From Actinomycetes bacterium (GTDB taxonomy: Bacteria > Actinomycetota > Acidimicrobiia > Acidimicrobiales > Microtrichaceae): a DNA stretch of 5,269 nucleotides. Where the stretch lies: positions 1-5,269 of the forward strand of contig JAFAFZ010000332.1 in NCBI GenBank assembly GCA_023423215.1, given 5' to 3'. Below the pieces are notes generated by a model, which saw only the letters and a list, made by a program, of their open reading frames with translations, had not been told where the DNA came from and ran no database searches. Below are positions 1 through 4,655 of the stretch, one piece after another. The position numbers and the translations under genes were made by a program. Each line of letters begins with the position of its first letter. The first letter of the stretch is position 1.

Positions 1-412
1 TCGGGAGACCGAGCGACCCGGTGGTGCGGCCGTCGATGCGACCGAACGATGGTGCGCCCGCTGCGTGCAACGCCGCGAGTCCACGACCGAGGTCAGCCTC
101 GGTGGTCGGCCCGGGTCGACCCTCGTCGATCCACTCGAGCACCAGCACGTCCACGCCGCCCGCATGGGAGTCGTCGGCCAGCAGGACCTCGGGCACCGCC
201 ACCGCGTGCGCCTCGCGCAGCCACCGCAGCCCGACCGCCTCGGTGTCGAAGAAGTGGGCGGGCGGCGACGCATGGGTCTTCGCGAACACCCGTCGACCGT
301 CCGCCAGGTCGAGGCGGAACGCGGCGGCCGTGTCGCCGCCGTGCACGCGAGCGCTGCCCACGACCGACGTCGCGAGCGTCGCCTCGATCGCCTGCAGCAC
401 CTCGGGTCGCAC
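1..412 (-). CDS. Fructosamine kinase family protein, N-terminal part (runs off left edge)
   Basis: About 137 codons are visible, reading leftward, with the C-terminal half outside the window. The protein begins VRPEVLQAIEATLATSVVGS and continues with a glycine-containing nucleotide loop (HGGDTAAAFRLDL), the strand with the probable ATP-binding lysine (GRRVFAKTH), the segment FFDTEAVGLRWLREA followed by VPEVLLADD, the hinge VLVLEWI, and then LGRGLAALHAAGAPSFGR. This order is typical of the fructosamine-3-kinase/phosphotransferase fold family, which phosphorylates sugar adducts on lysines so that they fall off proteins. The catalytic loop (HGD) and metal-binding aspartate would lie beyond position 1, so activity cannot be judged. 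No in-frame ATG exists near the N-terminus. GTG at 410-412 gives the usual family start, but no good ribosome site precedes it; in-frame GTG at 452-454 or 485-487 and TTG at 470-472 are alternatives. Family assignment is firm, substrate is not. Confidence 0.85.
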   Translation of the reverse strand, partial: MRPEVLQAIEATLATSVVGSARVHGGDTAAAFRLDLADGRRVFAKTHASPPAHFFDTEAVGLRWLREAHAVAVPEVLLADDSHAGGVDVLVLEWIDEGRPGPTTEADLGRGLAALHAAGAPSFGRIDGRTTGSLGLP

Positions 413-577
413 CGCCAGGAGGCTACGCGGCGAGTGCCGGGTCGCCCGCCGCACCGATGGCGCGTCGGGCAAGGACGGTGGGGGCACTGCTCCCCCATGG
501 CGACCCGTGTGCACAACGAGGTCGTCTTCGACTGGCTCCAGCGAGAGCTCGGCTGACCGCGGCGCGAGGATGGCGGG
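413..577. promoter_or_regulatory. Divergent intergenic region between the kinase and the helix-hairpin-helix gene
   Basis: This stretch separates two divergently oriented genes, so promoters for both probably lie here. I cannot point to convincing -35/-10 pairs. Its visible contents are a GC-rich inverted repeat (478-498) and a 19-codon ORF (497-556). If the kinase starts upstream of 412, the region is shorter. Confidence 0.4.
478..498. repeat. GC-rich inverted repeat (potential stem-loop)
   Basis: Five Gs at 480-484 pair with five Cs at 492-496 around the 7-base loop CACTGCT. The stem extends by T479-A497 and a G478-T498 wobble. It is not followed by a T-run on either strand, so it does not look like a classical intrinsic terminator. 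Its place in a divergent control region could mean an operator or leader hairpin, but a chance structure in GC-rich DNA is quite possible. Confidence 0.35.
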
Positions 578-769
578 GTGCACGACCTCCCGAGCTCCAT
601 CGGCCGTCCGGCGACCGGCGCGCTCCTGCACGCAGGGATCGAGTCGCTCGACCAGCTGGCCGGGGTGACCGAGGCGTGGGTGCTCGGCCTGCACGGGGTC
701 GGCCCGAAGGCGGTCAGCATCCTGCGCGAGACGCTCGCGGCGCAGGGGAAGGCGTTCCGCCCGGAGTGA
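578..769 (+). CDS. Small helix-hairpin-helix DNA-binding-type protein
   Basis: The 63-aa product begins MHDLPSSIGRPATGALLHAG (initiator GTG). Residues about 8-30 form a first helical segment (IGRPATGALLHAGIESLDQL) and residues about 31-56 carry the helix-hairpin-helix core, with the hairpin LHGVGPKAV at residues 38-46 and a following helix SILRETLAAQG. This G-V-G hairpin contacts DNA backbone phosphates in HhH proteins such as polymerase, ligase and RuvA domains. Stand-alone proteins of this size and pattern are common in actinobacteria, and their cellular job is generally not known. GTG at 578 is preferred because GAGG at 566-569 lies 8 bases upstream, and because the protein then starts just before the conserved 'LP..IG.PA..AL' segment. 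The DUF2237 gene follows after 39 bases on the same strand and may be co-transcribed. Confidence 0.85.
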   Translation: MHDLPSSIGRPATGALLHAGIESLDQLAGVTEAWVLGLHGVGPKAVSILRETLAAQGKAFRPE

Positions 770-808
770 CGGTGTCCACGCCCCCGGCCGGTCCGCGAGA
801 CTGACGGG

Positions 809-1231
809 ATGAGCGACGTGCCGGGCACACCGGAGCGGGCCGAGGAGCGCAACGTCCTGGGTGGCGTGCTCCAGCCGTGCGGGACCGACCCGGTCACCGG
901 GTTCTACCGGGACGGGTGCTGCAGCACCGGGCCCGAGGACCTGGGCAGCCACACCATCTGCGCCGTGATGAGCGCCGAGTTCCTGGAGCACCAGCGCAGC
1001 ATCGGCAACGACCTCACCACGCCGATGCCGCGGTTCCGCTTCCCCGGGCTGGTCCCCGGCGACCGATGGTGCGTGACCGCGGCGAACTGGCTGCGAGCGC
1101 ACCGCGACGGCACCGCGGCGCCGGTGGTGCTGGCCTGCACCCACGAGCGAGCGCTCGAGATCGTGCCGCTCGAGGTCCTGCGTCTGCACGCCGTCGACGT
1201 GCCCGACGACCCGGGCGTCCTCGAGGACTGA
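809..1231 (+). CDS. DUF2237 family protein
   Basis: The 140-aa product matches the DUF2237 family over most of its length. After a short charged N-terminus (1-14) comes NVLGGVLQPCGTDPVTGFYR (15-34), then DGCCSTGPEDLGSHTICAVM (35-54), a segment with FLEHQRSIGNDL, the block FPGLVPGDRWCV, and the C-terminal PVVLACTHERALEIVPLEVL. Cysteines 24, 37, 38 and 51 lie in the conserved N-terminal half, and such a cluster could bind metal or take part in thiol chemistry, though that is inference. The biochemical function of the family is not established to my knowledge. ATG at 809 is the natural start; the ribosome site is weak (purine-rich GACGGG immediately upstream). It lies 39 bases after the helix-hairpin-helix gene. 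The gene faces a convergent (-) gene across a repeat-containing gap. Confidence 0.9.
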   Translation: MSDVPGTPERAEERNVLGGVLQPCGTDPVTGFYRDGCCSTGPEDLGSHTICAVMSAEFLEHQRSIGNDLTTPMPRFRFPGLVPGDRWCVTAANWLRAHRDGTAAPVVLACTHERALEIVPLEVLRLHAVDVPDDPGVLED

Positions 1232-1273
1232 TCGAGCAGGGCCGGCTCGCGGCACACAGCCTCCGCGGCCGCG

Positions 1274-1334
1274 TTCTCGGAACGATCCGTTCGCAGGACG
1301 GTCGATTGGTTCCGAGTTCGAGACGGGCGCTGCG
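1274..1334. repeat. Hairpin repeat, unit 1
   Basis: The outer stem is 8 pairs (1276-1283 with 1309-1316). The inner stem CCGTTC/GGACGG around the loop GCA contains one T-G opposition, which would be a G-U wobble in RNA. The base next to the outer stem on the 3' side (G1308) breaks the extension that is seen in unit 2. Confidence 0.85.
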
Positions 1335-1396
1335 TTCTCGGAACGATCCGTTCGTGGAACGGTCGATTCGTTCCGAGCTCGTTGACAGGCGCCGGT
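1335..1396. repeat. Hairpin repeat, unit 2 (most perfect stems)
   Basis: The outer stem extends to 10 pairs, CTCGGAACGA with TCGTTCCGAG (1337-1346 with 1368-1377). The inner stem is fully Watson-Crick: CCGTTC at 1348-1353 with GAACGG at 1357-1362 around the loop GTG. The tail differs from units 1 and 3 (CTCGTTGACAGGCGC) and carries one extra base, making the unit 62 bp. Confidence 0.85.
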
Positions 1397-1455
1397 TTCT
1401 CGGAACGATCCGTTCGCAGGACGGTCGATCCGTTCCGAGTTCGAGGCGGGCGCGG
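1397..1455. repeat. Hairpin repeat, unit 3
   Basis: The outer stem is 9 pairs (1399-1407 with 1431-1439). The inner stem and loop are the same as in unit 1. The tail TTCGAGGCGGGCGC differs from unit 1 by a single base. The right boundary is approximate because similarity fades after about 1455. Confidence 0.8.
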
Positions 1456-1486
1456 CGTGTGGGGCTGAATGGCGGACGGGGCCGGG

Positions 1487-2052
1487 TCAGGCCTGGCGGT
1501 AGGTGTCGAACCGCACGCCCGAGTCGAGCGTGCGCGACTCGACCTGCCGCCACGTGGTCTTGCGCAGGGTGTCCGGGAAGACGCGCAAGCCGGCGCCGAC
1601 CGTCACCGGGAACACGCCGAGCCGGACCTCGTCGACCAGGCCGGCGTCCAGCAAGGTGTGCACCAGCCGGCAGCTGCCGTGCACCGGATCGGTCCGCCCT
1701 CGCCCTCGCCCTGCTTCAGCTCGGCGACGGTGTCGACCGGGTCGCCCGCCAGCACCGTCGTGCCGTTCCAGTCGGCCGACTCCAGGGTCTGGGACACGAC
1801 GTACTTGGGCATCGAGTTCATCCGGTCGGCGAAGGGGCCCTCGTAGTCGGGCCACGCGCCGGCGAAGCTCTCATAGGTGACCCGCCCGACGAGCAGCGCT
1901 CCGGCGTCGAGCACCTCCTGGTACTTGAGCTCGACCTGCTCGTCCCCTTGGAAGTCCATGACCCAGTTGGTGTGCGGGTGGGACGGCTCGCCGCCCGGAG
2001 CTTCCATGACCCCGTCCAGCGTGGTGAACTCCGAGACGATCAGCGTGCGCAT
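1487..2052 (-). pseudogene. Dihydrofolate reductase family (RibD C-terminal-like) protein, frameshifted
   Basis: The ATG at 2050-2052 opens a typical start of this family, MRTLIVSEFTTLDGVMEAPG, followed by TNWVMDF (29-35), the NADPH-site signature ALLVGRVTYESFAGAWP (52-68) and KYVVSQTLESADW. After GGPI (codons 119-122, ATC at 1687-1689) the frame is lost. The expected continuation VHGSCRLVHTLLDAGLVDEV through FDTYRQA and the stop at 1487-1489 resumes in the next frame from 1684. Only two bases (1685-1686) lie between the two parts, so one base is missing. Restoring it gives 188 aa, the usual family length with all expected blocks. In the unrestored frame the C-terminus becomes a nonsense tail ending at 1603. 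The members are NADPH-dependent reductases of mostly unknown substrate. A recent mutation or a sequencing/assembly error are both possible. It lies 58 bases downstream of the stress-protein gene on the same strand, so the two may share a transcript. Confidence 0.85.
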
Positions 2053-2110
2053 GTGCAGGTCGACGTCGGCGGCATCCGGGACTCATCGGTCGATGGGCGC
2101 ATCTCGCAGG

Positions 2111-2536
2111 TCACTCGCCCGGCAGCGGGACGAGCACGAGCGGGCACGGCGCGTGCTGCGACAGCTGCGTCGCGACCGATCCGAGCAGCACGCCGGCGAA
2201 CCCGCCGAGACCTCGTGTGCCGAGCACCAGCAGGTCCGCCGCCTCGGCCTCGGTCCGTAGGACCTCGGAGGCCGCGCCGAGCACCACGGCGCGGTCCACG
2301 GGTCGACGCAGCGCGGCCTGCAGGTGGTCGGCGACGACGTCGAGCGCGGACGCCTCCTGCGCGAGCAGGTCGCCGTGGACCTCTCGGATCACCTCCGGAT
2401 CGGTCCACCGGTACGGGTCCTGCCAGGCGCGCACCAGACGCAGCTCCCCCTCGCGGGCCAACGCCTCGCCGAGCGCCCACTGCACCGCGGCCTCGGCGTT
2501 GGGGGAACCGTCGACACCCACCACGATCCTGGTCAC
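2111..2536 (-). CDS. Universal stress protein (UspA-type, ATP-binding)
   Basis: The 141-aa product starts MTRIVVGVDGSPNAEAAVQW (initiator GTG at 2534-2536). The first strand with Asp9 (VVGVDGS) is followed by helix AVQWALGEALAREG, strand LRLVRAW, a long helical middle, AVVLGAASEVL, and the C-terminal ATP-binding motif G-2X-G-9X-G-S at 106-120 (GTRGLGGFAGVLLGS) before CPLVLVP. The intact motif suggests an ATP-binding UspA-like protein rather than a non-binding type. Such proteins are cytoplasmic, usually dimeric, and promote survival under stress. A frame-open extension reaches upstream to 2644, but GTG 2534 is chosen because GGAGG lies 5 bases before it and the domain begins right there. Length is that of a normal single-domain member. 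The gene is divergent from the siderophore-binding lipoprotein. Confidence 0.93.
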   Translation of the reverse strand: MTRIVVGVDGSPNAEAAVQWALGEALAREGELRLVRAWQDPYRWTDPEVIREVHGDLLAQEASALDVVADHLQAALRRPVDRAVVLGAASEVLRTEAEAADLLVLGTRGLGGFAGVLLGSVATQLSQHAPCPLVLVPLPGE

Positions 2537-2650
2537 CGCACCCTCCGATCGTCCTGCGCAGCGCTGGCGGCGCCGCGCCGTCACGATGATGGCCGAACCA
2601 CGAGGGCTCGGGTGTGAGTAAGCAAGCTTGACATCTGATAGCAAGGCGGC
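2537..2650. promoter_or_regulatory. Divergent promoter region, stress protein / siderophore-binding lipoprotein
   Basis: The 114 bases separate two divergent starts and should hold both promoters. The interval 2613-2644 is strikingly AT-rich for this window (19 of 32 bases A or T by my count) and includes the 8-bp palindrome CAAGCTTG at 2623-2630 and a -10-like TGATAG at 2636-2641. A TTGACA at 2628-2633 is too close to the (+) start to be its -35. The (+) gene has AAGG at 2643-2646, 4 bases before its ATG. No match to the classical DtxR/IdeR iron box (TTAGGTTAGGCTAACCTAA) is apparent. Promoter positions are not resolved. Confidence 0.45.
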
Positions 2651-3694
2651 ATGACACCACCGCGCGTGCCCTGCCGATCAGTCCGACGCCGTCCCGGAAC
2701 GCGCCGCCCCGTGCTGGCGGCAGCGGTGGCGGTCGCTGCGCTGGCCCTGGCTGCCTGCTCCGGGAGCGAGGCATCCACCGAGGCTGAGGACGCGCCCTCG
2801 GGTGAGGGCGGCGCCTACCCCGTGACGATCGAGCACGCCTACGGCAGCACGACCATCCCCGCCGAACCGCAGCGGGTGGTCTCGCTCGGGTACACCGAGC
2901 AGGACTCGCTCGTCCTCTTCGGCGTCGAGCCGGTCGCCGTGCGCTACGCGTTCGGCCCCGAGGACGACGTGTTCTTCCCCTGGGCCGACGAGGCCGCCGG
3001 CGACGCCGATCCCGAGATCCTCCCCCGCGAGGACGTGAACTTCGAGCAGATCGCGGCGCTGGAGCCCGATCTGATCATGGCAGTGACGGCGGGTCTGACC
3101 GATCAGGAGTACGAGACGCTGAGCCAGCTCGCGCCGACCGTCGTGCAGCCGGCCGGGTTCCCGGCCTTCGGCACCCCGTGGCAGGAGCAGACCCTCATCG
3201 CGGGACGCGCCTTCGGCCAGGAGGACCGCGCCCGACAGATCGTCGACGACCTCGAGGAGCGCTTCGACGAGGTGGTCGCGCAGCATCCGGAGCTCGAGGG
3301 CCGCACGATCACGCTCTCCGGTCCCGCGTACGAGGGCGAGTACCCGTTCCACGCGACCGACGACGCCCGCACGCGCTTCTTCGGCGCCCTCGGCCTGCGC
3401 GTGCCGGCGGAGCAGGACGAGATCGCCGGCGACGAGTTCTACGGGTCCGTCAGCCAGGAGCGTGCCGACGTGCTCGACGCGGACGTGATCGTCTGGCAGT
3501 CCGGTTCGCCCTCAGAGCGCGCCGGCATCGAGGCCGATCCGGTGCTCTCGGCGATCCCGGCCGTGGCCGAGGGTCGCTCGATCTTCATCGAGGGATCGGA
3601 CTACGACGCGCTGCAGTTCTCGAGCGCGCTCAGCCTGCCCTACCTGCTGGACGGGTTCGTGCCCCAGCTCGCCGCGCTGCCGGCACCCGACTGA
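2651..3694 (+). CDS. Iron-siderophore ABC transporter substrate-binding lipoprotein
   Basis: The 347-aa product carries a lipoprotein signal: an arginine-rich n-region (RRRPGTRRP), a hydrophobic core (VLAAAVAVAALAL) and the lipobox L33-A34-A35-C36. Residues 37-55 are an acidic, Ser/Gly-rich linker. From residue 58 the protein follows the FepB/FhuD-type fold (cluster A-8, TroA-like): VTIEHAYGSTTIPAEPQRVV, then DSLVLFGVEPVAV, EDVNFEQIAALEPDLIMAVT, the helical backbone crossing around EQTLIAGRAFGQEDRARQIV, and the C-lobe with LDADVIVWQSG and FIEGSDYDALQFSSALSLPY. It should be anchored outside the membrane and deliver ferric siderophore to a permease. No permease or ATPase gene is present; the next gene converges from the other strand. 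Length is normal for a lipoprotein of this class. The ligand cannot be told from sequence; vitamin B12 or heme binding is less likely. ATG 2651 is chosen for its AAGG site and complete signal peptide. Confidence 0.92.
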   Translation: MTPPRVPCRSVRRRPGTRRPVLAAAVAVAALALAACSGSEASTEAEDAPSGEGGAYPVTIEHAYGSTTIPAEPQRVVSLGYTEQDSLVLFGVEPVAVRYAFGPEDDVFFPWADEAAGDADPEILPREDVNFEQIAALEPDLIMAVTAGLTDQEYETLSQLAPTVVQPAGFPAFGTPWQEQTLIAGRAFGQEDRARQIVDDLEERFDEVVAQHPELEGRTITLSGPAYEGEYPFHATDDARTRFFGALGLRVPAEQDEIAGDEFYGSVSQERADVLDADVIVWQSGSPSERAGIEADPVLSAIPAVAEGRSIFIEGSDYDALQFSSALSLPYLLDGFVPQLAALPAPD

Positions 3695-3710
3695 CCCGGA
3701 CGGATCAGCA

Positions 3711-3740
3711 CGGGTGGGTCCGCACGAACGGCTCCGCCCG
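3711..3740. terminator. Possible stem-loop terminator between convergent genes
   Basis: CGGGTGG (3711-3717) can pair with CCGCCCG (3734-3740) with one G-T wobble, and CCG (3720-3722) pairs with CGG (3729-3731) inside it. The hairpin starts 16 bases after the lipoprotein stop and 7 bases past the stop of the convergent transporter gene, so it could serve both. There is no T-run, which is common for actinobacterial terminators, but it also lowers certainty. Confidence 0.35.
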
Positions 3741-3746
3741 GCCGTG

Positions 3747-4655
3747 TCAGCTCGGCGACGGCACCGACGCCGATCCGTCCGAGCTGGTCGGCGGCGCAGC
3801 GGCGGGCTCGACGTTCGGCGCGGCCAGGCGACCCAGCATGACCGTGGCGACGGCCATCGCCAGGATCGACGCGAACAGCACCAGGTCCCCGAGACCGCCC
3901 ACCTTCAGCGTCTCCTCGTAGATCGTCAGCCCGAGGGCCATCGCGATGATCGGCTTCAACACGGTCACCGCCGGCAGGCTCGTCTGCACGTCCCCCGCCT
4001 GGTAGCTCGACTGCTGCCAGAAGGTGCCGAGCGACGCGGTGAGCGCCATCGCCCAGAACTCCCAGCCCCGCAGGCCGGCGACGATCCCCTCGTCGAATCC
4101 GTGGATGGCCGTCTTGGTCAGCGGCGCCGAGACGCCGAGCAACGCGCCCGCCGCGATGGCGAGCACCAGCGAGCGCTTCGTGCCGTGCGGCAGCCCCGAC
4201 GCGCCGAAGACGCAGCCGGCCACCAGCGGCACGATGATGAGGATCGTCGGCAGCCACGACCGGAACGACGGCTGGTCCAGGCCCTTGGTCGGCTCCCCCA
4301 TCACGATGAACAGCACCAGCGAGATGATGAGGATCCCCGACCACAGCCACTCCCGACCGGTCAGGTTGCGGTGCGCCACACGCGCCGCCATCGGCAGCGC
4401 GAACAGCAGCGTCGTCACCAGCAACGGCTGCACCAGCAGCAGGCTGCCGACCGCGAGCGCCGCGGCCTGCACACCGAAGCCCGCGACGTCCGCCACGATG
4501 CCCGCCACCCACACCGGTCGCCGCACGAGTGACGCGAGCATCCCCGCGCCGAGCGCGTCCTCGTCCGCGATGGACGCCGTTCCACGCTGCTGCAGCACCG
4601 ACGCCAGCGCGAAGAGCAGCGCGGCGAGCAGCGACAGGAGGATGGCGGCGATCAC
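3747..4655 (-). CDS. DMT (drug/metabolite transporter) family membrane protein
   Basis: The 302-aa product (initiator GTG at 4653-4655) is strongly hydrophobic, with about nine or ten membrane segments near residues 2-21, 48-69, 72-91, 103-119, 135-152, 162-178, 198-212, 226-245 and 256-275. Its two halves look related, as in EamA-type transporters. Signature stretches are LFALASVLQQRGTAS near the N-terminus, GFGVQAAALAVGSLLLVQPL (60-78), LTKTAIHGF (179-187), SSYQAGDVQTSLPAVTVLKP (216-235) and the charged YEET turn (246-249). The tail from about 278 is Pro/Ser/Ala-rich and probably cytoplasmic. Members export metabolites or drugs; the substrate is unknown here. The start is set by a 4-base GTGA overlap with the stop of the upstream ATP-grasp gene, which implies translational coupling and a shared transcript. 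An EmrE-like or multidrug role is possible but unsupported. Confidence 0.88.
   Translation of the reverse strand: MIAAILLSLLAALLFALASVLQQRGTASIADEDALGAGMLASLVRRPVWVAGIVADVAGFGVQAAALAVGSLLLVQPLLVTTLLFALPMAARVAHRNLTGREWLWSGILIISLVLFIVMGEPTKGLDQPSFRSWLPTILIIVPLVAGCVFGASGLPHGTKRSLVLAIAAGALLGVSAPLTKTAIHGFDEGIVAGLRGWEFWAMALTASLGTFWQQSSYQAGDVQTSLPAVTVLKPIIAMALGLTIYEETLKVGGLGDLVLFASILAMAVATVMLGRLAAPNVEPAAAPPTSSDGSASVPSPS
4652..4655 (-). other. GTGA stop/start overlap coupling ATP-grasp gene and transporter
   Basis: On the (-) strand the stop TGA of the ATP-grasp gene (4654-4652) shares bases with the GTG start of the transporter (4655-4653). Such overlaps let a terminating ribosome restart on the next gene, so the two proteins are probably made together. 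The only ribosome-site candidate for the transporter is a weak GGCGAG inside the end of the upstream gene. Confidence 0.85.

Larger units (their letters stand above)
1274..1455. repeat. Three tandem 61-62 bp repeats, each with a long hairpin
   Basis: The units begin at 1274, 1335 and 1397, each with TTCTCGGAACGATCCGTTCG. Every unit holds a 41-base inverted-repeat core with outer arms CTCGGAAC and GTTCCGAG (1276-1283/1309-1316, 1337-1344/1370-1377, 1399-1406/1432-1439). Inside each is a second hairpin of six pairs with a 3-base loop. Units 1 and 3 resemble each other more than either resembles unit 2; I count four differences between 1 and 3 by eye. A less conserved tail (TTCGAG.CGGGCGC in units 1 and 3) links the cores. 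Possible roles are an intergenic palindromic (REP-like) element, a bidirectional terminator or RNA-stabilising structure, or a protein-binding array. No T-run follows the hairpins. Confidence 0.9.
1232..1486. other. Convergent intergenic region carrying a hairpin-repeat array
   Basis: The 255 bases between the stop of the DUF2237 gene and the stop of the frameshifted reductase gene contain no credible gene. Most of it (1274-1455) is three copies of a 61-62 bp repeat. The flanks 1232-1273 and 1456-1486 are plain GC-rich sequence in which I see nothing further. A spot between two 3' ends is where intergenic palindromic repeats and bidirectional terminators are usually tolerated. Confidence 0.8.

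Noticed and set aside
1274..1455. The repeat array as a CRISPR array.
   Set aside because: The units are tandem with related tails rather than short repeats with unique spacers, there are only three, and no cas genes are visible.
1014..1553. A long (-) strand reading frame that crosses the repeat array and gives a repetitive Arg-rich peptide (motif LELGT.RPSCERIVPR in units 1 and 3).
   Set aside because: It overlaps the well-supported DUF2237 gene antisense and the end of the reductase gene. Units 1 and 3 share the frame only because their spacing is 123 bases, and unit 2 reads differently. It is a by-product of the DNA repeat.
877..2589. A 570-codon (+) strand open frame antisense to the reductase and stress-protein genes.
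   Set aside because: The product is Arg/Pro/Ala-rich with no recognisable domain, as expected from the shadow of GC-rich genes on the other strand.
2628..2633. TTGACA as a -35 box for the siderophore-binding gene.
   Set aside because: A -10 box at normal spacing would fall on the start codon at 2651.
2537..2644. A possible N-terminal extension of the universal stress protein (about 36 extra residues).
   Set aside because: The domain begins exactly at GTG 2534-2536, which has a GGAGG site 5 bases upstream, and the extension lacks family similarity and would consume the divergent promoter region.
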